Part shown: one piece after another, positions 1 to 7,537 of the stretch
How the letters are laid out: every line of letters starts with the position of its first letter
Position numbering within the stretch: position 1 is the first letter of the stretch
Assembly: GCA_003695005.1 (NCBI GenBank)
Contig: RFJE01000094.1
Coordinates: 1-8,128 of the forward strand
DNA: 8,128 nt
Direction of reading: 5' to 3'
DNA from: Candidatus Hydrogenedentota bacterium
GTDB lineage: Bacteria; Spirochaetota; Leptospiria; Turneriellales; J094
Position numbers and translations under genes: made by a program
The notes under the pieces: generated by a model
Told to the model about the DNA's origin: nothing
Seen by the model: the letters and a program-made list of their open reading frames with translations, nothing else
The model's database searches: none

Positions 1-154
1 AAAATAGAGTTTACTATATAATACCAAAAGAGGGGTGAATTTTACAGTTTTTGAGATATTACTTTAAATAAAATTCCAAAATTGTGCCAAAATAGGCAAA
101 AATGAGACCTAATCCCGCAATTTTTTCTTGCTAGGGAAAGATGAAGCACTACCA

Positions 155-772
155 TCATGACTCATACAAGTGGTGCTTTTGTATATAGTGATAAACAGAT
201 TCTGGTAATTCCTTTTGCAGGCTGCGCACGTTTTTACGGAAAGCATCTTGCCGAGCTTGTGTGGATGATTCGAACCCTGCAAACTCGGGTAAAACTTCAT
301 ATTGTAAAAAAGGAATTTTTGGAATGTGAATGTTTTTGCTATGTCTTGGAATGACCCAAAAGGTTACAAGTTTTGCAATTTCTTCGGGCTTATACCAGTT
401 TGGCAAAGCTTCAAACATATCCTGACCTAATAAAAAAACAAAATCTGTATTTGGACAGTAGCCTTTTAGCTTTTGCAATACTTGAATGGTATAGTTTGGC
501 TTTGGTAAATATCTTTCGAGAACAGATATTTTAGCATACCGTTTTACAAATTCATTTTCATTTAGTAAAAGCCGTAGCATTCGAAAACGATGCAAAAAAG
601 AAACATTGCTCTTTTTTTTATGTGGTGCAGCAGCAGTTGGTAAAAAATATAAAACTGGTTTTTTCTTTTTTTGGATAGCATGCTCGATTGCCATTTGCGC
701 CATATTTAAGTGAGAGTTATGTGGTGGATTAAAGCTCCCCCCAAAAAAAATTACAATGTCTGCCCTACTCAA
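155..772 (-). CDS. nadD: Nicotinate-nucleotide adenylyltransferase (NadD)
   Basis: Transfers AMP from ATP to nicotinate mononucleotide to make deamido-NAD in the cytosolic NAD pathway. The 205-residue protein shows the nucleotidyltransferase signature GGSFNPPHNSHL at residues 11-22 (family usual GGTFDPPHxGHL), so both histidines H18 and H21 are present but the Gly before the second is Ser. Further family marks are LPTAAAPHKKK near residue 45, LLGQDMFEALPNWY in the middle, SSTQAR (usual ISSTxIR) towards the end, and the closing LPESVYHYIQKHHLY. The start is a TTG one base after the proA stop (TAA-G-TTG). No good Shine-Dalgarno lies before it and no ATG precedes the signature, so initiation by coupling to proA is inferred. 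It is the last gene of the series; the frequent partner rsfS does not follow within the 154 bp left. Lysine runs (KKKK) come from long A tracts. Confidence 0.96.
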   Translation of the reverse strand: MSRADIVIFFGGSFNPPHNSHLNMAQMAIEHAIQKKKKPVLYFLPTAAAPHKKKSNVSFLHRFRMLRLLLNENEFVKRYAKISVLERYLPKPNYTIQVLQKLKGYCPNTDFVFLLGQDMFEALPNWYKPEEIAKLVTFWVIPRHSKNIHIPKIPFLQYEVLPEFAGFESSTQARQDAFRKNVRSLQKELPESVYHYIQKHHLYES

Positions 773-773
773 C

Positions 774-2051
774 TTATTCTCGAATCTGACCTTGCCCGCG
801 CAAAATGTACTTGCTTGTTGTTAAATCGGCAATGCTCATAGGGCCGCGAGCATGGAGCTTTCCTGTGGAAATGCCAACTTCAGCTCCAAGGCCAAATTGT
901 CCGCCATCATGGAAGCGGGTAGAACAGTTCACAAAAAGAGCTGCACTGTCTAGTCGAGAAGTAAATTCATGAGCAGCTTCTAAATCACGCGTAACAATCG
1001 CCTCCGAATGTCCCGAAGAGTATTCGCTAATATGCAAAATAGCTTGTTCTAAATTCTCTACAAGTTTTACAGAAATTTCTAAATCTAAATATTCTTTATG
1101 ATACCCTTCCTCGGTTAAATTTTCACAAGGAATGTTTAATTTCTGCAGCTCGGCTTGTGTTTTGCTATCTCCTCGTAGGGTCACGCCGGCTTCTTGTAAT
1201 GTCTTTAAAATTTGCGCAACTTCCGGGTAATCTTTATCTAAAACGACACATTCCGCAGCATTACAAACAGACGGTCTTTGTGTTTTTGCATTGATAAGAA
1301 TTTTCGTAGCTTGATCGGGATCTGCAGTTTCATGGATGTAAACATGACAGACCCCTTTGTCATGTTTTACAACAGGAATTAAACTATTTTCCGTTACAAA
1401 GCGAATTAAGCCTTCTCCACCTCGTGGCACCACTAAATCAATATAAGCATCTTGTTTTAAAAGTTCAGGAACTAAATGCCGACTTGTTTTATTCATGAGC
1501 TGGATTGCATTAGAAGGAAGCCCTGCTTCGGCTAAAGCTTTTTGGAATAAACTCGCTAACAATTGATTACTCACAATGGCTTCTTTTCCACCTCTTAAAA
1601 TGGCCGCATTAGAAGATTTTAATGCTAGAGCGCCGACATCTACGGTTACATTCGGACGGCTTTCATAAATAACAGCAAGAACCCCAATCGGAACCCGAAT
1701 TTTATTCAACTCAATCCCATTTTCTAACTTCCAACCAGCAATGACCTCACCAACAGGATCTTTTAAATTGCGAATATCATGGAGAGATGTAATAATAGAA
1801 TCAATTACTTTATCGCTTAATTGCAGCCTTTCGAGCAAAGCTCCTGAAATTCCTGCTGCCTCCGCATTTTCTAGATCCACCGCATTTTCTTGCTTAATTT
1901 TCGATCGATTTTCTTCGAGCAATTTCGCCATAATTTCTAGCGCTTTATTTTTTTGCGCTGTACCTACCGATCGCAAGATGGCGGATGCTCTTTTTGCTTC
2001 TTTACACAAGTTCGCAATATAAGCTTTTTCATCTGCTGTAAGTTCTTTCAT
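774..2051 (-). CDS. proA: Gamma-glutamyl phosphate reductase (ProA)
   Basis: Reduces L-glutamyl-5-phosphate with NADPH to glutamate-5-semialdehyde, the second step of proline synthesis, in the cytosol. The 425 residues fit the usual ~415-420 of the family and span the whole aldehyde-dehydrogenase-like fold. The catalytic cysteine is visible as C263 in QRPSVCNAAE. Other family stretches are GVLAVIYESRPNVT and ALKSSNAAILRGGKEA in the cofactor half, and the C-terminal run with FVNCSTRFHDGGQFGLGAEVG followed by GKLHARGPM and the ending TTSKYILRGQGQIRE, all intact. ATG start with AAGGG only about two bases upstream, a tight spacing. The kinase partner proB, needed for the preceding step, is not in the window and must lie elsewhere. 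It follows purB by 35 bp and touches nadD, so co-transcription is likely; proA next to nadD is a neighbour pair I know from other bacteria. Confidence 0.97.
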   Translation of the reverse strand: MKELTADEKAYIANLCKEAKRASAILRSVGTAQKNKALEIMAKLLEENRSKIKQENAVDLENAEAAGISGALLERLQLSDKVIDSIITSLHDIRNLKDPVGEVIAGWKLENGIELNKIRVPIGVLAVIYESRPNVTVDVGALALKSSNAAILRGGKEAIVSNQLLASLFQKALAEAGLPSNAIQLMNKTSRHLVPELLKQDAYIDLVVPRGGEGLIRFVTENSLIPVVKHDKGVCHVYIHETADPDQATKILINAKTQRPSVCNAAECVVLDKDYPEVAQILKTLQEAGVTLRGDSKTQAELQKLNIPCENLTEEGYHKEYLDLEISVKLVENLEQAILHISEYSSGHSEAIVTRDLEAAHEFTSRLDSAALFVNCSTRFHDGGQFGLGAEVGISTGKLHARGPMSIADLTTSKYILRGQGQIRE

Positions 2052-2086
2052 AGCCCTTATTTTTATTTTAGATGTAACATGTAAAG

Positions 2087-3388
2087 CTATTGCGGTGGTT
2101 TCTCTACCCTATCAAAAATAAAATCAACGTGATTTAAATATGACTTCGGGTCAAAAACAAAATCCCACTTTTCTTTTGGAATCTTTTTTAAATCAGGATT
2201 TTGCTCCAGTAAATTCCGTAAATTGCCACCTTGTTGCCAAACTTGCATAGCTGCATTTTGCACAATTTTATAGGCTTCTTCGCGAGTGATTCCTAATGTT
2301 TCAGTAATGACTAACAAAGCACGGGAAGAATACATAAGCCCACCGGTTAAATTTAAAACTCTGTCTATATTTTCCGGATGAACATGTAAGTTTTCCACTA
2401 CAAATTTCATTTTTATTAGCATGTATTCTAGTAAAGAAGTGGCATCCGGTAAAATAACTCTTTCGACAGAAGAATGCGAAATATCCCGTTCATGCCACAG
2501 TGGAATATCTTGCATTGCTGTATTTTGGTATCCCATTAATGTGCGTGCGAGTCCACACATCCTTTCGCATAAAATTGGATTGCGTTTATGCGGCATGGCC
2601 GAAGATCCCTTTTGCCCTTTTTGAAATGGCTCTTCCACTTCGCGTGATTCTGTTTTTTGCAAAAGGCGAATCTCCTGTGCTAACCGAGCAATTCCCTGTC
2701 CGGTTAAAGCAATGGCATTTAAAAAAACTGCATGTCTATCTCTTGGTACTACTTGTGTGCTAACAGGCTCCACTTTTAGTCCTAGTTTTTCTAACACATA
2801 TTTTTCAAGTTCAGGCGGCAGTTGAGAATAGGTTCCTACGGCTCCTGAAATTTTGCCATAAGATATTTCTTCAATGGCTTGTTCTAACCGATGATAGTTA
2901 CGCAAAGCTTCCGTGTAATATCCTAATAGCTTTAACCCTAATGTGGTTGGTTCAGCATGCACACCATGAGTACGGCCTGCTACGGGTAAGTCTTTATAGC
3001 GAACAGCTTGCTGATAAAGAGCTTGTAAATATGCCTTATTGGCTTCTTGGATTTTTTTACCTGCTTGACGCATTAAAACCGAAAGTGCCGTATCCACCAC
3101 ATCCGATGAAGTCATACCAAAGTGAACAAAGCGAGAGGCAGGACCTATATTTTCTGCCATGTTGGTTAAAAAAGCAATTACATCGTGATGGACTTCGGCC
3201 TCAATTTCTAAAATCCGCTGAACATCAAAACTTGCTTTTTCGCGAATGGCTTGCATATCACTATCGGAAATTTTTCCTTGTTGGTTCCAGTACTCACAAG
3301 CAGCAATTTCAATTTCTTTCCAAATTTCAAACTTATTTTCCAAAGACCAAAGTTTGCGCATTTCAGCAGTAGAATATCTCTCAATCAT
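2087..3388 (-). CDS. purB: Adenylosuccinate lyase (PurB)
   Basis: Cleaves SAICAR to AICAR plus fumarate and adenylosuccinate to AMP plus fumarate, acting twice in purine synthesis; homotetramer of the fumarase/aspartase superfamily. The 433 residues match the short PurB type (B. subtilis-like, ~430) rather than the longer E. coli type. Catalytic elements are all present: H68 in the HHDV segment, TSSD at 93-96, RTHGVHAEPTT at 139-149 with the conserved H141, and the mobile signature loop GSSAMPHKRNP at 261-271 with the expected catalytic serine S263. The N-terminus MIERYSTAEMRKLWSLENKF is typical, which fixes the ATG start although no Shine-Dalgarno is visible just upstream (AT-rich 40-bp gap after mnmE). 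Its place between mnmE and proA is not a pairing I recognise as conserved; it probably reads through from the yidC transcript, since no terminator is seen in the gap. Confidence 0.97.
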   Translation of the reverse strand: MIERYSTAEMRKLWSLENKFEIWKEIEIAACEYWNQQGKISDSDMQAIREKASFDVQRILEIEAEVHHDVIAFLTNMAENIGPASRFVHFGMTSSDVVDTALSVLMRQAGKKIQEANKAYLQALYQQAVRYKDLPVAGRTHGVHAEPTTLGLKLLGYYTEALRNYHRLEQAIEEISYGKISGAVGTYSQLPPELEKYVLEKLGLKVEPVSTQVVPRDRHAVFLNAIALTGQGIARLAQEIRLLQKTESREVEEPFQKGQKGSSAMPHKRNPILCERMCGLARTLMGYQNTAMQDIPLWHERDISHSSVERVILPDATSLLEYMLIKMKFVVENLHVHPENIDRVLNLTGGLMYSSRALLVITETLGITREEAYKIVQNAAMQVWQQGGNLRNLLEQNPDLKKIPKEKWDFVFDPKSYLNHVDFIFDRVEKPPQ

Positions 3389-3428
3389 AATGATAGTTTT
3401 TAAAAAGAAGAGTCGCGGTAAAGTTATC

Positions 3429-4832
3429 TTATTTCCCGATACAAAACCGGCTAAAAATCCGTCCTAGTACTTCTTCATTGCTAATTTCTCCAGTAAGCTC
3501 TGCTAAAAAATCCATAGCTGCATGCAAAGCAGCCACTACCATTTCTGTGGATACTTTTGCCTGTGTAAAGCGAATGGCATTTTCAATCTCTCGTAAAAAG
3601 TTTTGAAGCGCTATTTTTTGCCAAGCTTCTAACAAGTAAGCACTTTCGGTTTCGGTTTGTTTCGCATATTCATGAATTTTAAGCCTTAAAGTATCCATAT
3701 TTCTTTCGTGAGCAATGGATACAAAAAGCAAATTTTCTTTTTTACCAATCACTTCCGGTAACAAAATGCCATTTCGTTTCCAATCATCATGTAAAATGTC
3801 TATTTTATTTACAATCCACAAAGTCTTTTTATGAAAAATAGCAGAGTCTAATGCCATGAAAGGTTTGCAGGCTTCCGAAGGTGAGAGAGATCCATCTAAA
3901 ATCCAAAGAATAAAATCTGCTTTTTGAGCAATTTCCAGACTTTTTTCAATGCCACGCTGTTCTATGGTATCAGATGCATGATTTCGAATACCCGCTGTAT
4001 CTAAAAAAACAAAAGGAATCCCTTCAATTTCAACAGATGCTTCCAAATAATCCCTCGTTGTACCAGCAATGGGCGAGACCAATGCTCTTTCATGACCAAG
4101 CAAATAATTTAATAAAGAAGATTTACCAGCATTGGGTGCTCCTAAAATAGCTGTTTGGATGCCACTTCGCCACCTTTCCACTTCATTCGAAGCTAAAATG
4201 GCTTTCTCTGCTTTTTCTTTTAACTGTTTCAAATTGCTTAATTTTTCTTCCTCTGATAAAAACTGAATATCTTCTTCAATAAAATCTAACTCGGCCGTAC
4301 AATCGGCAAGTACATTTAAAAGAGAACTACGCAGTTGTAAAATTAAAGTCCGAAATTTCCCTTCTTTGTTTTCGCGCGCAAGCTTTAATTCGCGAGCACT
4401 TCTTGCGGATACAATTTGCTCAATGGCTTGTGCTTCGGATAAATTTAGTTTTCCATTTAAAAAAGCTCGTTTCGTAAATTCTCCAGGACGAGCTTGTTCA
4501 AAACCTAAACGAAAAAGCTCTTGCAATATCCTATCTAACACCAGTGGGTTTCCATGCGAAAAAATCTCAAAACTATCTTCTCCGGTGTATGAATGAGGTG
4601 CTACATAAGGAATCAAAATTACATCATCTAAAATTTCTTTATCTTGGCTTACGATATTTCCATAATGAGCATAACGTGGCTTGTCTCGCAAAGACGAAGA
4701 TTTTCCTTTTCCTTGAAAAATTTTTTGAATGAGATCTAGGGAATTTTCGCCGCTTGCCCGTATAGCGCCAATGGCACTTCTCGCAAGCGGCGTAGCTACC
4801 GCACAAATTGGCGGTAGTGGCTTTTGCTTCAT
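3429..4832 (-). CDS. mnmE: tRNA uridine-5-carboxymethylaminomethyl modification GTPase (MnmE/TrmE)
   Basis: GTPase that, with MnmG, builds the cmnm5 group on wobble uridine 34 of certain tRNAs using methylene-tetrahydrofolate. The 467 residues comprise an N-terminal folate-binding domain (about 1-125, with SYTGEDSFE and RPGEFTKRAFLNGKLNLSEA), a helical domain, and the inserted G domain: G1 GAPNAGKSS 231-239, G2 AGTTRD 256-261, G3 DTAG 278-281, G4 NKID 342-345, then the C-terminal helices ending FCIGK with the conserved C464. Two N-terminal spots differ from the common pattern: TPLARSAIGAIRASG replaces the glycine-rich TPxGxGGIGIIRISG, and FSHGNP replaces HCHGGP. ATG start lies 3 nt after the jag stop with no Shine-Dalgarno, so translational coupling is likely. 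MnmG, its obligate partner, is not in the window. Confidence 0.97.
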   Translation of the reverse strand: MKQKPLPPICAVATPLARSAIGAIRASGENSLDLIQKIFQGKGKSSSLRDKPRYAHYGNIVSQDKEILDDVILIPYVAPHSYTGEDSFEIFSHGNPLVLDRILQELFRLGFEQARPGEFTKRAFLNGKLNLSEAQAIEQIVSARSARELKLARENKEGKFRTLILQLRSSLLNVLADCTAELDFIEEDIQFLSEEEKLSNLKQLKEKAEKAILASNEVERWRSGIQTAILGAPNAGKSSLLNYLLGHERALVSPIAGTTRDYLEASVEIEGIPFVFLDTAGIRNHASDTIEQRGIEKSLEIAQKADFILWILDGSLSPSEACKPFMALDSAIFHKKTLWIVNKIDILHDDWKRNGILLPEVIGKKENLLFVSIAHERNMDTLRLKIHEYAKQTETESAYLLEAWQKIALQNFLREIENAIRFTQAKVSTEMVVAALHAAMDFLAELTGEISNEEVLGRIFSRFCIGK

Positions 4833-4835
4833 GAG

Positions 4836-5654
4836 TTAGGCAAAATCAGGGTAAGATTCATTACTTTTTGGTTGTGGAGGATCTTCCGGTGTACTTTCTT
4901 CTTCGTACATTTCAGGGGGTAACTCTTCCTCTATTTGGTTTTGTACATTTTCGGGAATTTCCTCTTCATCAACTTCCCGCACAGTAACGGTTTCTTCTAC
5001 TACCAAAGCTTTGTTTTCCGATTTTGCCGGAATAATCCAAACCTTTTTATACGTACCAACACCTTCGGATTCTGTACTAACTCGATCATCATCCTGCAGT
5101 TCCATGTGAATGATGCGCCTTTCATAAGGATTTAATGGATCAATGGAACGACGGCGTCCTGCCCGAATGGCACTATCGGCAACTTTACGAGCAAGTTCCG
5201 CTAAATACTTTGCTCTACGCTCTCGATAGTTTTCTAAATCCAATAGAATTTTCGGCTGCGTTCCTGTAAATTTTTCCACTAATATATTCGCTAAAAATTG
5301 GATGGTCTCCATTGTCTTGCCACGTTTTCCAATAATGTTACCGGCATCGGGACTTTCTAGCTCCACATACATTTTACCTTCGCTAGTTCGCTCCATTTTT
5401 TTAATGGCTGCTTGGTAACCCATTTTATGCAAAATGGTTAAAAGGGTTCCACGGATAACGACTTCTTCCGGTGTTTTTCCTTCCACGGGATATACATGAT
5501 AGACAGATGGTTCTTTCGATCCTAAACCTAAAAAACCTCCCCCTCCTTTTTTATAGAGTCGTACTTCTATTTGGTCGGGACTTACCCCTAAAAACTCGGC
5601 ACTTTTCTCAATAGCTTCCTTGTCATTTTTTGCATGAGTTTCTAACATATACAT
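4836..5654 (-). CDS. jag: Jag/KhpB (EloR) RNA-binding protein
   Basis: Single-stranded-nucleic-acid-binding protein found beside YidC; in Gram-positives KhpB/EloR partners KhpA and influences cell elongation and mRNAs, while its role in diderms is less clear. The 272 residues show a Jag_N domain (1-52) with the hallmark KKGGGGFLGLGSKEP, a KH domain (about 62-140) with the GxxG loop in NIIGKRGKT (109-112), and an R3H domain (about 145-205) with PYERRIIHMEL, where R179 and H183 give the R-x3-H motif. A 50-residue acidic, proline-rich tail (about 220-272, EEEIPENVQNQIEEELPPE) follows and is probably disordered. ATG start has AGGAG six bases upstream; the yidC stop TAG lies inside that Shine-Dalgarno, tying the two genes together. 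A second in-frame ATG at codon 3 is worse spaced. Confidence 0.95.
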   Translation of the reverse strand: MYMLETHAKNDKEAIEKSAEFLGVSPDQIEVRLYKKGGGGFLGLGSKEPSVYHVYPVEGKTPEEVVIRGTLLTILHKMGYQAAIKKMERTSEGKMYVELESPDAGNIIGKRGKTMETIQFLANILVEKFTGTQPKILLDLENYRERRAKYLAELARKVADSAIRAGRRRSIDPLNPYERRIIHMELQDDDRVSTESEGVGTYKKVWIIPAKSENKALVVEETVTVREVDEEEIPENVQNQIEEELPPEMYEEESTPEDPPQPKSNESYPDFA

Positions 5655-5660
5655 TTTTCT

Positions 5661-5666
5661 CTCCTA
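5661..5666 (-). promoter_or_regulatory. jag Shine-Dalgarno overlapping the yidC stop codon
   Basis: Minus strand TAGGAG: TAG (5664-5666) ends yidC and AGGAG (5661-5665) serves jag with 6 nt spacing to its ATG. Ribosomes finishing yidC would land on the jag initiation site, which favours coupled translation. Confidence 0.75.
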
Positions 5667-7421
5667 TTCACTATTTTCATCAGAACGAATATCTGTAATC
5701 CATTGCTGTAAAATGGTTAGTAAATTTTGCACAGTCCAATACAGCACAACCCCCGATGGCATACTCCAAAAGAAAACTAACATAATCAGTGGCATAAATT
5801 GCATTACTTTTTGCTGCTGGCTATCTCCGGAAACTGTTGTCATTTTGGTTTGCACAAACTGTGTAGCCGTCATCACGAGTGGTAAGATATTGATATGAAA
5901 ACCACCAATGACCGGAATACTTTTTGCTAGCACGTAAACAGTATCCGGCTCACTTAAATCTGGTATCCATCCCGGAATAAACGGGGATTTCCAGAGCTCA
6001 TACGCATCGGAAAATGCACTATAAAGAGCAATAAAAATAGGAAGTTGTAAAATCATAGGTAGACAACCACTCACTGGATTTACTTTATGCTCTTTATACA
6101 CTTGCATGAGTTTTTGCTGCTTAAGCTGTGGATTGTCTTTATACTTCTCGTTAATTTCCTGAATCAGCGGCTGAATTTTGTGCATCTTTTTCATGGAATC
6201 CGCCTGCTTCTGGTTCAACCAATAAAAAGCAAGCTTAAATAAAAAAGCAAATAAAATAATGCCCACACCATAATTTGGTATAAAGCCATAGAAGAACTGT
6301 AATATGGCTACAATTAAATCCCGAATAGGTGCGGTAATCCCAAAATCAAATGCTTTGTATAATTCAGGATGAAGTTTTTTTAAAGGCGGAAATTTTTCTC
6401 TATACTCTAAACCTGGCTCTAAAAACTCTTTTACCTTTGGCCCCGAAAACATTAAAAACTTTAAAGAAGCTTCCTGGCCTGAGGCAATCGTTAAAGCAGG
6501 TAAATGCTCGTGAATTTCATGCTCTTTTTCGCTGGCTTTGTAAAAAATATAAGCACCTTGGTTTGGCTGCATTGGTTGAACGGCTAAAAGCATAAATCGA
6601 GAAGCATTCCCGTAGTAGTCCACTGGCGTTGTAAGAACTTTATTTTGAGATTTACTTTTCCCGCCACAACCTAAGAATCCGCCGCCGGAACCACCACGCA
6701 AAGTTTCAAAATCTCCCGCTGTATAATAAAAGTTATAGTAACCCCGCTTCCATCGGGAAGTCAGGTATTTCGGGTGTGGACCTGTAATTTTGCTAAAAGG
6801 AACAAAGTACAACTGACTTAATGTAACGATTTTCTGATTTAGATTTTTAACTTTCCACTCATATTCCCAAAAATGTAAAGTTTTATGAAAATGAAAGATT
6901 TTTTGAAGCAAAAGTTTTACTTTTTTTTGTGAGTTTTTCGCATCAAATGCTAAAAGCGGCGCTTCTGCTTTTACTACAACCCAATCACCCTTTTCTTCTT
7001 TAGTTAGCTTAAAAAGAACTTTATCTGTTTTCGCACGATTGACAGCAGACGAATAAATACGCATTGGCATTGGTTTACTAGCTAATTCAATGCCATCTTT
7101 TAATTTGTGTTCTTTATCTAAATGCTTAAATGATGTAATGATGGCCCCTTTCGGCGAAAAAGTAACCTCGTAATATTTTGTTTGGATGGTTAAAGGCTGG
7201 TTTTGCATTGTAGCGCCTGGTAAGGCTACAATTTGATCGAAAGAATCCGCATTTTTAGATTGTTGAACCGTAGCTTCCTGGCTCGTATTATTTTGCAACA
7301 AGCCTGCTTGAGCAAAGACTCCACTTGCTAATGTTACAAAAATAAGAATTGGTTTCATGAATATCCTTTTCCACATGATCTTGATTCCTAATCGCTTAAA
7401 AGCTTGTGCATCGGTAACCAA
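5664..7421 (-). CDS. yidC: Membrane protein insertase YidC
   Basis: Inserts and folds inner-membrane proteins, alone or with SecYEG. 585 residues from the outermost start. Order: hydrophobic N-terminal segment (about 24-39), periplasmic beta domain of diderm YidC (about 75-345), then the conserved membrane core from about 359, with segments near 383-403, 451-470, 509-523 and 541-571, and the family stretches VNPVSGCLPMILQLPIFIALY and MPSGVVLYWTVQNLLTILQQ. Oddities: Lys396 where E. coli has Arg366, Trp for the usual Pro four residues later, and a Gly-rich loop GGSGGGFLGCGGKSKSQ around C252. Start is unresolved: TTG at 7421 has AAGGAG 7 nt upstream; ATG at 7376 has AGGA 9 nt upstream; ATG at 7358 has AAAAGGA 5 nt upstream and would give a neat signal-peptide-like MKPILIFVTLASGVFAQA. 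Family identity is certain; yidD, rnpA and rpmH are missing upstream. Confidence 0.97.
   Translation of the reverse strand: MVTDAQAFKRLGIKIMWKRIFMKPILIFVTLASGVFAQAGLLQNNTSQEATVQQSKNADSFDQIVALPGATMQNQPLTIQTKYYEVTFSPKGAIITSFKHLDKEHKLKDGIELASKPMPMRIYSSAVNRAKTDKVLFKLTKEEKGDWVVVKAEAPLLAFDAKNSQKKVKLLLQKIFHFHKTLHFWEYEWKVKNLNQKIVTLSQLYFVPFSKITGPHPKYLTSRWKRGYYNFYYTAGDFETLRGGSGGGFLGCGGKSKSQNKVLTTPVDYYGNASRFMLLAVQPMQPNQGAYIFYKASEKEHEIHEHLPALTIASGQEASLKFLMFSGPKVKEFLEPGLEYREKFPPLKKLHPELYKAFDFGITAPIRDLIVAILQFFYGFIPNYGVGIILFAFLFKLAFYWLNQKQADSMKKMHKIQPLIQEINEKYKDNPQLKQQKLMQVYKEHKVNPVSGCLPMILQLPIFIALYSAFSDAYELWKSPFIPGWIPDLSEPDTVYVLAKSIPVIGGFHINILPLVMTATQFVQTKMTTVSGDSQQQKVMQFMPLIMLVFFWSMPSGVVLYWTVQNLLTILQQWITDIRSDENSE
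7364..7370 (-). promoter_or_regulatory. Shine-Dalgarno supporting the inner ATG start of yidC
   Basis: Minus-strand AAAAGGA lies 5 nt before the ATG at 7358. Initiation here would give a 564-residue YidC opening with a compact signal-peptide-like segment. It competes with the TTG start 63 bases upstream; both may be used. Confidence 0.5.
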
Positions 7422-7428
7422 CGGCTTT

Positions 7429-7434
7429 CTCCTT
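7429..7434 (-). promoter_or_regulatory. Shine-Dalgarno supporting the TTG start of yidC
   Basis: Minus-strand AAGGAG with exactly 7 nt to the TTG at 7421. This is the reason the long yidC form is kept as a candidate despite the weak start codon. No short open frame with better spacing uses it; the nearest ATG (a seven-codon frame, MHKLLSD) is 17 nt away. Confidence 0.5.
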
Positions 7435-7508
7435 GCACGAGCTTACAATACGGGATAAACTGAAACTCCGACTGACACGGTAAAGCAGGAATTCAAGCTA
7501 CTGACAGC

Positions 7509-7537
7509 CAGCGATACGTCGACACGCCGTATCGCTG
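7509..7537. repeat. 10-bp inverted repeat abutting the next palindrome
   Basis: CAGCGATACG (7509-7518) and CGTATCGCTG (7528-7537) are exact reverse complements with a 9-nt loop. Its last base (7537) is also the first base of the neighbouring 16-bp palindrome, so the two stems would stack directly. It lies about 90 bp upstream of the outermost yidC start. Confidence 0.75.

Noticed and set aside
11..22. TATAAT on the plus strand as a promoter
   Set aside because: Its -35 would lie outside the window and it would point into antisense of nadD; in such AT-rich DNA an isolated TATAAT is expected by chance.
144..178. Hairpin AAGCACTAC...GTGGTGCTT at the nadD 3' end as a terminator
   Set aside because: On the minus strand, the direction of transcription, one pair is C-A and no T tract follows. 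The TTTT lies on the plus-strand side and the stem overlaps coding sequence, so it is not a convincing nadD terminator.
109..300. 63-codon minus-strand frame overlapping the nadD 3' end
   Set aside because: It is a different reading frame of nadD sequence with no family features; only the last few codons extend beyond nadD.
2941..3372. 143-codon open frame on the plus strand opposite purB
   Set aside because: It is the complement of intact purB, has no domain pattern, and is a shadow of that conserved gene.
3389..3428. Separate promoter for purB (TTTACC about 18 nt before AACTAT)
   Set aside because: The -10 match is only about three of six bases and no terminator precedes it, so read-through from mnmE is simpler.
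5520..5550. Possible programmed -1 frameshift in jag (T-TTT-TTA after AGGAGGGGGAGG on the minus strand)
   Set aside because: The slippery heptamer and internal Shine-Dalgarno-like run resemble dnaX, but they follow directly from the codons for the conserved KKGGGGFLGLG motif. The -1 frame ends after about 34 codons with nothing recognisable, and no downstream stem was seen.
7380..7412. Seven-codon leader peptide (MHKLLSD) upstream of the inner yidC starts as an attenuator
   Set aside because: It is too short and lies 17 nt from the Shine-Dalgarno that would serve it, and no alternating hairpins follow before yidC; chance is likelier.
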